Below, one piece after another: positions 22,118-34,424 of a DNA stretch of 64,000 nucleotides. The DNA is from Isoetes taiwanensis (taxonomy: Eukaryota > Streptophyta > Lycopodiopsida > Isoetales > Isoetaceae). Below the pieces are notes generated by a model that saw only the letters and a list, made by a program, of their open reading frames with translations, was not told the origin of the DNA and did not search any database. Made by a program: the position numbers and the translations under genes. The stretch covers positions 28,133,166 to 28,197,165 of the forward strand of contig JAJEKV010000003.1 of the NCBI GenBank assembly GCA_021234155.1. Reading direction: 5' to 3'. Numbering within the stretch: position 1 is the first letter of the stretch; each line of letters opens with the position of its first letter.

Positions 22118-23297
22118 CTAATAACGAATCGCCCAACCAAGGGAAGTTGGAGGAGTAACAGTAAAGAGCTTATGAACTGGTGGATGACTAGGTGCCATGC
22201 ATGTAGCACGAACTCTGTTCCACTTTGAACACTTCCATTTGTTAGAAATGGTAATTCGAGTTGGTTTATGGCGACCAAATGTAGACCATTCCATATCCTT
22301 ATTCCAAGAGGGTAATAACTCAAGAGAAAGGGAATCACCTGGTTTTGAAATGCGAAAGGACAAGCCGTTTGGCTGATATCTAGCAATAGCTAAGCCCCAA
22401 TATAGATTTGCAGGGAGATGGCAGGCTGAAATGCGAATAAATTCGTCTAGTGCAGGATCATCTAACATCTGTGTCTTTTTCAATTCATCAACCAAACGTA
22501 GGCGTATGTCTTCTTCTTCCCTTGCCATTTGGCAAACCTGTTTAACGGCCTCTGTCAGCCCACAACCCTTCTCGATCATCAGCATGGAGGGCGTGTTAAA
22601 ATCGTCCCCATTCATCCTCTCCTTATAGCATGACATTACATCATTTTCATATGTTAACTGCAACACCAAGTGATGCAAATAATCCTGCACCAAATTGCTG
22701 TACCAGATTTCATCCTTGATCTGCAGGTCCAGAACGATCTCTATGAGATGCAAGCAGGATATTGATCGCAGCGCCACAAGTTAGCATGCGGACATTGATG
22801 AAGGTTTTGAAGTCCGGCGCTGCAGCTTGATGCCGCAGCCTTTGCACCGGAGCCAACGCGCAAAGAAAATCCATTTGAGCGCTAACAAAGTGAGAAACAT
22901 GAGTAGTATGAGAAGTAAGGCGCTTCCAGAAATCATAGTACAGCTTTAGACATTTAGTTTCTGCTTCTCCAACAGTGTGATCTATACCTGTGCCCCCTTG
23001 CATTACTGCAATGTGCCTGTTAACAAGCTCTCTAGTTTGATCCTCATCATAAGGGCAGTGTTCATTGTCCACTATGCTATCAATGAAAAAACCCCACATA
23101 AAAAACATATCGGCAATGAACAAACCCTCTGCATCACCAACTGGGTATACATAGCAGGTGAGCAGTGTGGTTTTGATCGGTAGAATCTGGTCTGCAAAAC
23201 CTTTTTCATGTGCATAATCTGATGCCTTTCTCCTCAGTTCTGAGTACTTTGAATGGCAGAGCAGCGGAATGCTGGAAGTTAGAAGTAAGGGTTCCAT
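22118..23297 (-). pseudogene. microbial-type terpene synthase-like (MTPSL) gene with one frameshift
   Basis: Two minus-strand frames (23,297-22,710 and 22,777-22,118) join into about 390 residues, near the usual length of class I microbial-type terpene synthases. The metal-binding aspartate motif is in FMWGFFIDSIVDNE (D73 and D77, a DxxxD variant). The second metal motif NDVMSCYKE fits NDxxSxxxE. ARYQ near the C-terminus supplies the conserved RY pair. Such enzymes ionise prenyl diphosphates to make mono- or sesquiterpenes in the cytosol or plastid; the product cannot be predicted. The break near 22,745-22,755 looks like one extra base, so it is either a recent pseudogene or a sequence error. 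The ATG at 23,297 follows a TATA-like site. It lies outside the duplicated units. Confidence 0.85.
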
Positions 23298-23299
23298 TC

Positions 23300-24073
23300 C
23301 ACGGCCTTATGTGCTATGCTTTGCTTAGTCTTCTTTATAGCAGTATTTTCTTATCACTACTGACAAGACAGCTTAACAGCAGGAGCCCAACTTATTAGCA
23401 AAGACCCCATATCGCTTGCGCCAGCTGCAAATCTAAAAAATCTAAAATGGGCTTAAAAAAAAAGCTATGTTCAGTAATGAGTCAACTAGAAATCAGCCAC
23501 AGCTGGGATTATCCTCCATCATCCATGTAGTCGCTACATTAATATGTGCTCTAAGATGGGCTTGGAATCTTATTACATCCCACCTACCAAAATTCTTGAC
23601 CTTTGACGCCTGTAGCTTTGGAGTATATGGCATAAAAAATAGTTTAGCATCTTTGACCATAGCTTTGGAATCCTAAAACTATAGCTTTGGAATCCTAAAA
23701 CTATAGCTTTGGAATCCAAAGACTAAGTATTCTAAAAAAGTGTAGCTTTGGAATCTTAAAATAGAATATGGATTAAAGTAGAAAAAAGGTTAATGATATA
23801 TAAAATTCTTTTTTTTGGAAGTACGCAAAAACTATATTAAAAGGAAAAGATATTACATAAGATGCTAAGGGAGGTGGAAATAAATAATGCTAAGGGAGGA
23901 TGGAGATAACCACAAATTGGTATATAAAATTCTGCTTGGCATAGAGCCCAACATTTGCCAGATCGAACCACAATCCTTAAACCGTTTGCTTTTCCTTTGG
24001 CATCATGCTTTTCAAACTTCATGTCCATAAATTTCTTCTTGAAAAGCCAATAACGTTTTGGGATGTATAACAT
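23300..24073. other. spacer between terpene synthase and copia LTR (includes 22-bp tandem repeat)
   Basis: At 23,659-23,725 a 22-base unit (AGCTTTGGAATCCTAAAACTAT) stands in three consecutive copies at 23,661, 23,683 and 23,705, with a fourth decayed copy near 23,742. Nothing else is recognised. Confidence 0.65.
23332..23339 (-). promoter_or_regulatory. possible TATA box for the terpene synthase
   Basis: The minus strand reads TATAAAGA 35 bases upstream of the predicted ATG. The spacing leaves almost no 5' leader, so this is tentative. Confidence 0.3.
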
Positions 24074-24650
24074 CTGACAAGTGTGATCCAATTCCTATTT
24101 TGCAACTATTATGGGATAGTAATTAATTGTTTTTAATATGATCCTTTATTGGGATAAGTAATCAATTGTTATGGCCAAGAATAGTCATTTTCAACATAAG
24201 CGACATTTGGTATAAGCCATAATTGGACACGTGTTGTAAAGAGCAATAAAAGAGGCGATTGGCAAATTCAAAAGGGATCGGAGACATGGAGATAACCGAC
24301 AGGAAGATTGGCAGATGAAGGCAGTTTTGAATTCAATCCAGGTGCTGTATTTGTTGGATCCAGGCATATCTGTGAATAGCCATATAGGAGTCGAAAACTA
24401 AGGCTGTAGAAGAAGCTGTGGCTGGAGAAGAAGTCTGGGCTGTAGAAGCCAAATTGTGAAGAGCAGTCGATTCAGAGGCTGGTGGGAAAAGATTCGGATT
24501 GTGTATCCTGCAAGTTGTGTTTGAATCGGAAGTGCAAGGAGATGGATTTATTTGCCTGAAGTAACCTAGACTGTTATCTGGTGGTGATTGTTGAGTAGGA
24601 GGGAAAGACCGGTTTTCTTAGGTTTGAATCCCAGGCTCTAATTTCTGTCA
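24074..24650 (+). mobile_element. probable copia LTR (copy B)
   Basis: The 3' border is firm: TTTCTGTCA is followed directly by the tRNA-Met primer binding site. The 5' border is proposed at TGACAAGTG (24,074), because TGACA...TGTCA makes a normal LTR inverted terminus and gives 577 bases. No target duplication could be checked. The sequence AGCAATAAAAG near 24,242 may be its TATA region. Confidence 0.5.
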
Positions 24651-24651
24651 T

Positions 24652-24663
24652 TGGTATCAGAGC
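24652..24663 (+). promoter_or_regulatory. copia primer binding site (copy B)
   Basis: TGGTATCAGAGC, complementary to the 3' end region of initiator tRNA-Met, sits one base after the LTR end. Confidence 0.85.
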
Positions 24664-24679
24664 AGGGACGGTCTTGACT

Positions 24680-25343
24680 ATAGATGCAAATGCCGAAGCA
24701 GCTTCTCTCATCATTGATTCTAGGGCTGAGAGGACCGTGATTGCTTCAGGAAAACTAATAAAAGAAATAAAGGGCATCAGATACCCCTTGTATGCAAATG
24801 GGCAATGGCAATCTGCATCAAGTCAAAGGATGCAGAAAGTTGGAATTCTATCATGACGATGAGGAGAAGGTGTGGTTAGAAAATGCTCTCTACACTCCTG
24901 ATATGTTGTTCAATCTAGTTTCTGTGGCAGACTTAGTAGACGACGGTTATAAATTAAATTTTGATGCTTCACGCTGTGAGATGGTGCGTAATGGAAAAAG
25001 AATTTACGCAAATAGAAAAGGTAAGTTATATTATTTGGATGCATTTCTGTGTGTTGGAAATGTCAGTTCATTAGAATTGTGGCATCTTAGATGCGGACAT
25101 GCTAGTGATGCAACTATTAAAATAATGAGCAGACATAAGTTGGTGGAGGGTTTGCCTACCAACATAGATGAAGCAAAACACAAAATATGCCATGGATGTA
25201 TGCTTGGAAAGCAAGCTAGACATTGTGTTTAGTCCTGGTTTCTCTAAAATCTTAGGCATTTTGAATTTGGTGCATTCAGATTTGTGTGACCCAATGCGTG
25301 TAGAGAGTATGAGCGGCAAAACATACTTCATTACATTTATTGA
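24680..25343 (+). pseudogene. gag-less Ty1-copia pol fragment, copy B
   Basis: Same structure as copy A but without the LINE insertion. Protease-like DSRAERTVIASG is followed by a frameshift, the GAG-pre-integrase domain (LWHLRCGH, CHGCMLGKQ), and integrase to KTYFITFID at 25,343, where the Helitron 3' end begins. The ATG found in copy A at 61 is ATA here, so copy B has lost even that start. Gag is missing between the primer binding site and the protease. Confidence 0.88.
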
Positions 25344-25372
25344 CTAGTAACGGTGCCCAGCGTTGCTGGGCA
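25344..25372 (-). mobile_element. Helitron 1 3' terminus, copy B
   Basis: Identical to 1122-1150: on the minus strand an 8-bp hairpin TGCCCAGC/GCTGGGCA, then CTAG, then host T, interrupting the copia integrase. Confidence 0.8.
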
Positions 25373-28300
25373 TAAGTTCAACCTGTAAATGTTTTGGCCG
25401 CAATAAAAAAAATGTGCAGTAATAGTCTAACTTTTGTAAGTTCTTATTATAACAAAAACTTTTTAAAGCTTTAACAACATTTTAAATGAAACCTAGCTCT
25501 TTCATGTTAGATAATATTGCATTTCGTATCTTTTTGAGGTTTGAGGTTTGAGGTTTTTCTACCCTTGTTTACCTAGGCAAAATTGAAAACCGGTTAATGA
25601 CAGACCTGTTAATGGTCCCACTATTTTGCAACTGGCATTCTGCTCTATACTAATGTCAATGAACTTGTTGTTAGTTCCTCCACGTTGTAAGAGGCCAATG
25701 TTTTTATTACGTAATGCCACACTCATCTCCCACTTATTGACTTAGCACAATGTTATGTTTTACACTTGTGTTAGCATTAATGACTGTTTTGAGACATATT
25801 GAGGGTTGAAACATATTGACATTACGACTTAACATTTGCACTATGCTAGCATTAATTGTGTTAGCATAATGTGACTGGGTTGGGACATATTGAGGGTTGA
25901 AACATATTGACATTATGACTTAACATTTGCACCTATGCTAGCATTAATTGTATTAGCATAATGACCGGAGACAATAGAAATCTCTATAAATCTTATATCG
26001 AATGCAATGGTCTCATCAAAAATGTCAAATGTGAAATGAATGTCAATTTTGCCCTTGTACAATTATATGTTTCATGAGGTGTGCGTTGTTGTCCTATTCA
26101 ACAATCTTGGGAGGTGTGCCTGAATTCTTCTTGTTGTCCTATTCAACAACCTTCCTTATTTTATTTTATAACATTTTAGAAAACCAAGCCTAGTTGTGTT
26201 TATGTAAGGGGCAACCCCTTATATATTAACACAAATCTCACACAATAGTCACTTATAGTCCACCAATTTTTGCAAGCATCGTTCATGGTTCACACAATCT
26301 AGCATATAAAATTAAGCATTATAACTCCCAACTTTCTTGAGGTGGTCTCTTCATGTAAAGCTAAACGTAGTCATCACTTGCAGCCAGTACAGATCACATG
26401 GGCAAAATTTGTTATCTTGATTGCATAAAGTACATCAACATTTATTGGAAACAAAAATGCAGAACAACATGAGCCTTAGTGGTGGAAGGCCCTTCAACTC
26501 CCCCCCTTTAAGTAGCCATAGCATCTAAGAGGGTTAACAATTGGGCTAGATCTTAAACTTATCAGGTTTTTCTTATACCATAGCCACCAGAACACCTAGC
26601 AGATGTTCTTTTTTGCATACTTTATATTGCCCGCTGTCCTGCAAGTGACGTTTGCCTTTATTCCCTCTTCTTTTTAGTTTTCTTTTTTTTCTCCCTTATC
26701 AAAATCCTTCCATGTCTAACATATTCTCTTGCTAAATTGTGCCATCTGTTTTGGCTTTAAGCATATTTAGTTTGAAATAGAGCATTTGTTTTCCTTGATC
26801 TGGGTTTTACTCAATACTGAACATAAGAATGGTCAGCTTACTTAATCTATTTGCACAATAACCAGCCTAATAACCAACAGTTGTTTTTAGTTATGTCTCC
26901 ATCACCCGCTGTTTGAATGATTGCTTGAAGGAGGTAAACCCCACATCCTTTTTTCTTTTTGTTCGGCATATCAAGAGCAGAATATATTGGAGCTTACAAC
27001 AGCTGAATCATCAATCACACCGGGCTTTTTAGCATATCCAGCATGAATTTTGCCATTACCTGCAGTTGAGCTGGACTACCTGTAGTTGAAATAGCAAATT
27101 GAACTCTGGTACCAGGCTGGAAACTTTGGCCTCTTAGCAATATTGAAGCAAGAGCAGTAAATACTTGCAACACCCAAAGGTTGGAGGTCTCCTAGAGGAT
27201 CTGCCATGCATCCTCCATACCATAAGCTTCTCCTGCAAGATAAAAAGGTCAAAGGTCAAAAGAGAAGAAAAAGCTAGAGCAATATATCAAAGGAACACAG
27301 AATATAGATTAGATTAATCTGACCGTTGGAAGACATGATGCTTCATCTGGATGTATTTCGCAGGAAGTTCCATATCATTACACAGTTCTACATATAGATG
27401 TAATGGCTGCATGGACCAGAAGGCTATAAACAGTGAATCCTCATTTGCATAGTAACCAGCAATCATCCTGAGAATAAAAGCTAAATGGATATCTTGTAGG
27501 ATGTGTAGTCAAAGTTCCATGAAATCCTTCATATAATGTTACACAATCTGTCTTCCCCCAGTCTCATTCATCATCTAAAGAAGCACAAACATCCCAACAT
27601 AACCAATTCTTATTGTCCTTATAATAGGCTTTAACAATACGTGTCATGTTGGGACATGTAACTCCTTATGCAACTTGTAGGTGGCTATAGTAAACCATAT
27701 GATTTGGCACGTGTATCTCCAGTGCTCTCTAGTTTGGATCATTCTAGAGTGCCGTGGTATGCAAACAACATCCGAGAAAAAGATATTGAGAGAAAAAAAT
27801 GCCATCTATACTCCATTAAGATTTTGAGTAAACTGTGAGAAGTCAATGTTGTCTGCTCTTACATGGGATCTCAAATCAATATCATACTCATGAGCCAGTT
27901 TAGGTTTCCCTCAACCACATGGATATTCAAAACACTGGAGTAACAAATAATAATATCTGCAACAATGAAAACATCCAGTAGCCTACTTTTCCATGCACCA
28001 AAGACAAAGCAAACACACAAACTAATTGAATCGTTTCTTCATCCAAAGACAGATAATGCAATAAGGGCAAGTATTATGATTGGAAGAGGACTTACACAGC
28101 AACTGCACCTTTCTGATTGTAACCGAGGAACAAATAGTGGAGCAAAATCTCCTTCCTTGCATGTGCATGCCGAGATGGCAAGGGAACTTAGAGATAAAGT
28201 TAGAGACGCATACAATCATCAAGGAACGCCATATATCTGATGGAATACTTGCCTACGAATACAGAAGAATGAATCTGGGCCGAAAACTTGGGCAGAAAAT

Positions 28301-29208
28301 GAAAATTGGATACTGCAATCTAGGGTTTAATTAAATAGCATCAAAATTGATAAATGCATATACCGATCCTTCAGTATGATGGAAGAACCGATCCTTCCAT
28401 ATGATGAATCTGGCAAGAAGAAATCCACGGCACTGACGGGAACGCCGGAAACCACTTCCAAACATCACAGAAAATAAAACTCTCTACTCCAAACTGCTAA
28501 CATCATCGTCATCATCTCTGCTAAAAATTAAATGCAATATCTGGAAGGATATCTGTGGCCTACATGCTGGGGAATCTGCCAAGGGACGATTAACCCAAAA
28601 ATCTGAACTTCCCAGGAAAATCCACAACCCCGATTTTTGGACTGCTGAATTTTTTTCCCGGGAACTAAAAGCGTTGAAACCTTAGAAAATTAACCTTAGA
28701 AAAAATTCCAAAAACTTTTTGGGACCTCAGAAAAACCAAATTTAAAATATAGAATTCTAGGCTGGAATTCCATAAATTTCATCCCCTGCTTGAAAATGTC
28801 TCTCCACAACAGACAGACAAGTCATGCTTCCTCACACTCTGAGCTGAAAGTATCACTAGGTTATGTTTCTCTCCTTTTACGGCTTGCACTTCTCGTAGTG
28901 CTTTTAGATTCCTTACTAATTTACTTTGAGCATAGAGAATCTGCAGTATTATTTGTCATGGTATAATGAATTTGCCATACATCTTTATTATTTTTCTTTG
29001 AACACATCTTTCACCAGGAAATCTGTGGTATTGTTTGTTGAATTTGAAACCTCTCATTGCAAACCAGTAATCAAGACCATACTATATCATAAAATATGTC
29101 AGCAAGAGGGAACTAATTTCGAGCATTATGCAACTGATTAACGACAATTACAGTACGTATGGAACTCTACAACCATGTCTAATAACCATATAGCAATGAT
29201 AATCAACA
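25373..29208. other. duplicated non-coding tract with two empty insertion sites
   Basis: No gene is recognised. The Helitron 2 empty site is 27,612/27,613 and the MITE empty site is the single TAA at 27,622-27,624. The 92-bp tandem repeat of copy A recurs at about 25,797-25,980. Confidence 0.65.
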
Positions 29209-29260
29209 TCTTTATATAATAAAATTATCCTGTATGTCTGTCCTGAAATTATCCTGTATG
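29209..29260 (+). mobile_element. Helitron 5' terminus (copy B)
   Basis: After host A the sequence begins TCTTTATATAATAAAATTAT, the counterpart of 16,581. No matching 3' end was found in copy B, since similarity to copy A stops before that point. Confidence 0.6.
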
Positions 29261-30357
29261 CTGTCCTGAATCTCGCCCTAGATCGGATGGCTTAGATCTA
29301 AGGGCAGATTGATTAGACGGTCTAGAGCTAGAGTTCAGTTGAGAACAGACGGGTTAGGGCTAGATTGATCTAGGGTTGGGTTCTAATGGCAAAGCTCACA
29401 ACCCTCTATTCCGCTCGCTTGGGCTGGATTGATTTAAGGCTGGTTTGAACGGCATCAAAACATTCTGTTCTGCCATGGCCGAACTTGCTGTCTCTGGGAG
29501 CATTCATCGGACCAAGCATGGCCTCCAGACCTCCAGCCAGTTCTGTATTTCTTCTGCTATGCCAGACCACGATTTACACATGTCAGTTGAAGCAAATTCG
29601 TTCTGTGATTCGTCTGCTATGCCAGGCCATGATTTACACGGGTCAGTTGAATTGAAAGCTTATGGATTTACACAAATTAATTCACGATTTACACAGGCCA
29701 GTTGAAGCCGAAGCTTATGGATATAAAAAGGCCATATGTTTATGAAATGGAGTGATCTTTCATCGCTCCTACATTTATACATATCAGGGCTTCTGTATCC
29801 AGGTAGTTTGAGTGCACATATCGCACAAAAGCACTGTTTCATTATATATGGACCTTTTCTGAGTCCATACGCCTCCGAAATTGACGCAAATTTCTGGAAT
29901 ATTATGGTTTTTTTTAATAGAATGATGAAAATTTTCGGGAAACGTGTAGGTAGATGAGATGGCAGGTGTTGTTTCTATTAAGCCAAGGAAGACACAGCAA
30001 ACTCGGGGTCGCGGAAATGTGCCTTCTGTATAAGAGGTGTTGCTAGTCAAGCTTTCCCAAATGATCACGACAACTAGAAAATAGAGTGTATTATGCACAA
30101 TAAGATGAGATAGATAAGATAAGATAGAACAACCTTAAGATAGTAAAAGTTTAGATAAAGTCCATAGTTTTAAAGAGTTCGTATGTAGCTTTTGAAAGTA
30201 AAGTAATATGTTGACAATGTTTTAGAGTCAAATGTGCACAAAGCTAGGCCCAAATTCCGATTCTCATCGGCACATAAATATAAATCACGTTCCAGTAAAA
30301 TCCCAAAATGCGCAAATCTAACTACATATATACTACAGTTGGCAACATTGATGCCTC

Positions 30358-31440
30358 AAATTGGACGCCCGCCCTATTTGGGAGGGGGCCTTTCGAGCAA
30401 GAGATGATCTCAGACAAAGTCATCAATAAGTGCTGAAGTCCATAATCTCATCTTCTTCACACACATGGACACCCGCCCGCCCATATTTGAGGTACTAAAT
30501 TTGGGGCATGTAATCTACTCTTCATACAGATGGGACTCCAAATTGGGCGTACGCCATGGTGGCAATATATATGTTTTTCAGCATAACTCTTGTATCTCTG
30601 AGTTCGTTTTCAAAGTTCTTTAGCTTGTTGGAAAGCTAATTAGAGACTTTGGCAAAGTCACTAATCACGCATACTATTTAGACAAATGGGGTCCCAAATT
30701 GGGCGCCCGCCCAATTTGAGGGGCTCCATAGTGGAAGCATATAGGTTTTTCAGTATCACTCTTGCATCCGGACTCTGTCCTCGATGTTCTTTAGCTTGTT
30801 GGAAAGCTTGTTCGGAGGGCTTTGGTAAAGTCACTATGAAGCATACTATTTATACAAATGGAGCCCCAAATTGGGCGGGCCCAATTTGAGTGGCTCCATG
30901 GTGGTAGTGTATAGGTTTTTTGGCATAACTCTTGCATTCGGACTCCGTTTTCGATGTTCTTTAGCTTGTTGGAAAGCTTGTTCAGAGAGCATTGATAAAA
31001 TCACTAATAGACATAGTATTTACACAAGTGGGACCCCAAATTGGGCGTCCGCCCAATTTGAGAGGTTCCATGATGGCAGCATATAGATTGGAAAAGTCAC
31101 TAATAGGACACCCCATTTACACAAATGGGACTCCAAATTGGGCAATTTGAGGGGCTCCATGAAGGTAGCATATAGGTTTTTCAACATAAAGCAAACATAC
31201 ACTTCACACAAATGAGGCCTCAAATTGGGCGCCCGCCCTATTTGAGGGGCTCCATATGGTCGCAGTGCCAATGGAAATTAAGCAAAGAATATACTCCACT
31301 TGACAACACTGGAGTCTCAAATTGGGCGCTTGCTCTATTTGAGGGGACCTTCCTCGCAAGAGAACAAGTGGGAAAACTCAATAATATATCTATTCTTACG
31401 CAAATTGGGTCCCAACTTGGGACTTGGACTATTTGAGGGG
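30358..31440 (+). repeat. tandem array with the GC-rich palindrome (copy B)
   Basis: Counterpart of 17,715-18,800. Cores start near 30,358, 30,540, 30,696, 30,868 and 31,038, followed by shorter units. The first core is better preserved here (GGACGCCCGCCC) than in copy A. The unit at 30,868 is shortened to GGGCGGGCCC. Confidence 0.85.
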
Positions 31441-31604
31441 GTCTACGTTAGCAAGTGTTCTCTGCTAATGGGCAAAGTGCATGCCCAAAAGCAAGGGATA
31501 TGCATCTCCAAAAGTAAGAAAAAGAAGGGTAATGCATGCCAAAAAGCATGGGAGTAGCATTTTATGTATGCATATAGAGCATGCAAAGAGGACAAACTAT
31601 ACAA

Positions 31605-32208
31605 CAGTGATGTTTTTAGTGGCGAATATTCGCAAAAGACGGATTTTTAAGGATTTTTAAAAATTTCCTACGAATGTTTAGTAGGTTATGTATCCCATTT
31701 TTTATTAGAATATTCGCCCTGAGTTGATACAAAGTCGTCCTTCCATGAAGACATTCGCCATATAATCGAACCTAGGATGGAAGCGCATTCGCCCCCAATT
31801 CTATAGCTTCTTGCGACTAAAAATCGAGTATTCATCCTGATTTGTACAAATACTGCCTTTTGAGCGTCACAATATTGTTTGCAAGTTATTCCTTGAGATT
31901 TGTGTGACTTGATGGAGTTTTCCTTGTTACATTTGCGAGTAATGTATTTCATGGGATCAATTTGGTTTTAGAATTGAATAGATGACCTAGATTTCCTCCA
32001 TAAACACTTCCATTTTTATGTCATGAATTCAAATCCATTTCTACTTTTTTGAGTTATAAAGTTTTAGCAACAAAAATAATTCGCCAAATGTTGATGAAAA
32101 GAAATGAATTATTTAACATATTCGCCATTAAAATTAATCTTATTCTTCTTTGCATTCGCCGTCCATTCTACATAAATTGCATTGAAAAAATAAATAAAAG
32201 CATCCCTG
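31605..32208. mobile_element. 604-bp hAT-like non-autonomous element, only in copy B
   Basis: An 8-bp duplication CTATACAA flanks it (31,597-31,604 and 32,209-32,216); copy A has a single CTATACAA at 18,937-18,944. The ends are CAGTGATGTTTTTA and, reverse-complemented, CAGGGATGCTTTTA. An 8-bp duplication with CAG-type ends defines hAT. ATTCGCC or GGCGAAT occurs about eight times inside, like hAT subterminal transposase-binding repeats. No transposase is encoded. Confidence 0.9.
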
Positions 32209-32216
32209 CTATACAA

Positions 32217-34424
32217 AAGGAACAAAAGCAATAAACACATGAGATGTGCTTACCATTTGCGGTCTTGGATATGCATACACTTCAAAGTATCTTCTAGATG
32301 ATGAGCGCCTTCCTAGAGGAGCACATAATGGAGGAGAATAGAGAAGAATAATAGCTTACCTCTATTGTGAGGGAAGAGCATCTTCAGTTAAAGTGTAACA
32401 TAATAGAAAATAAAGAATAAAGAAGAAGAATAGCTTACCTCTGGTGTAAGTGGCAAATGCTCTTGCTTCCTCAAAGGCGCTAAAAGGCACCTAAAGAAAA
32501 CGGGTGGAGAGGCTTTGAAAAGGGACACGTGGCTAGTGCCCATTCAATTTCTAAAGCACCCCCCCTCCCCCCGCCCGTCAGCTCGATTTAAATTTCAAAT
32601 TTTCAATTTCCCCCCAAAATTTTCCTCCCGCCCGCCTGTTTGAATTTCGAATCCCCATTCACTTCCAGGAATCCTTGAGCGCCCATGTTAGCAACTTCGA
32701 GCTTGATGGCGCCTAGCGACTTTGTGCCTCCATTGCCTCTACTATCTTCTAAATAGAGGTATTTACATATTTTATTGATTATGTAGCTTTCACCAATCTA
32801 TGTTTTGGTTTATCTTGTGAACGTTATCGCCTAGTTCTTTTCTTTTCATTGGGGTGTGATCTTGTGTGATTGACGAGTTACTTTTACTGATAACCTAGTT
32901 CTTTTCTTTTCATTGGGGGTGATCTTGTGTGTGATTGAAGAGTTACTTTTACTATAGTTATTCCAGTATATAATGCTATATATCCATTCTTATTTAATAT
33001 TTCTTCTCAATGTTATATATCCGTTCTTTCTTTGTTTATTGTTTATTATTTCTTTCCAGTATCATGTGCCCCTCTTATTCAGTTAACTTGAATGTTCTAT
33101 TAGAGCCATCCAAAAATGTTGTGGCATCACACAAGCCACGATTCATGAGATGCACTTTGCTTCCCTATCTAGGTTATGAAATGCATTTTGCTTTCCTATA
33201 AATTGGGTTGTTGCCCAATATGTTTATGCATGATATAACACTACGGGTGAGTTTTCCCAGGTGTAAAACATACTTACCTATTGTCATAACATGACATGTC
33301 ATTATGCATGGCATGCACACTGCTTATGAAATTGGGCGGTCGCCCAATATGATAGACAATTATGCTGTGACAATTTATCTAATTTATGTGACTGCTTACA
33401 CATATCATAATTCATGACTTTGTTTTGCTCACCAAATTGGGCCCAATTTGGTGTTTGTCTGACTGCTCATATGCCTCACCAAATTGGGCGGTCGTCCAAT
33501 TTGGTATGGCAGTTTGTCGGACTGCTTACATGCATCCCTGTTTATCACTGTTTACACATAAACCTGGTCATAATATAACAATTGATTATGCATGTCATAT
33601 ACTGATATCATATCAAAGAGAAGAGTTCGTGAGATGTACTGCTGCGCAAATAATCTACCCGTAAAGCATTTTATATTCACCATTTAAATTGGGCGACCGC
33701 CCTATTTACAAGCTTTTTCACCGAAACTTCCATATCTATCATCCCCACGCTCACCTGATTAAGATTCAAAAGATTCATTTAAATCCTTATTTTTAAACCG
33801 TTTAAATTGGGCGATTTTGCGGAAAATATTCCAATCGACCTTCGCATGGTTTTGTCTTTGTTGATTACGGATGAATCCTTATCTAAAAAGCTTCATTAAG
33901 AAGCCTAACAAAATAGAAGCCATAGCCTACCGGAATGGATTACTTGCTCGCTTGTTTTACGCTTGCGGTGAATTGCGCGACCTCGATCTTCTAACTTCAA
34001 AGTTGTTCTTTGCATCTCCCGTGAAGCGTATTTTGCGGTACCGATGGGGCATGCATCTGAATCAGCCACAACCAAGTGCTCATCTTCGTCATTGCCATCG
34101 CCCAACTCCGCCGCTGGCCTGTTACGTTAAGATATTAGGGTTAGATAATTGTTTGCCCTAAGTTAATGGTTGCCTATTTTTATGTTCCCCCTTTTTTTAG
34201 GTGTATTCGAAGCATAGCCTATATTATTCTTCCATATCTAATTTAAATTCATGTATAAGGGTAAGACAATTGAGACATGGCTTGGTAGCGACCCGCGGAG
34301 ACCCTTACAATATCATAACTGGGGATGCTGCAGTTCGTCTCAATTTTATCAATTTCTAGAAGTCTTTGAGTTTGCTTCACCTGCGGCGATGGTTATCCAC
34401 AAGGATCCCACAAATTAGCATTCC
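32217..34424. other. remainder of copy B, non-coding
   Basis: Counterpart of 18,945-21,041. It contains isolated palindromes near 33,331, 33,434, 33,481 and 33,689. Two of these lie in a stretch of about 100 bases absent from copy A. No gene is recognised. Confidence 0.6.

Larger units (their letters stand above)
24620..34424 (+). repeat. second copy of the duplicated locus (copy B of 1-21,041)
   Basis: Sequence matches copy A in order and orientation, with mostly scattered substitutions. Copy B lacks the LINE, Helitron 2 and the PIF-like MITE. It has a private hAT-like element and an extra stretch of about 100 bases near 33,429-33,530. The right limit is the shared GATCCCACAAATTAGCATTCC. 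Confidence 0.92.
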
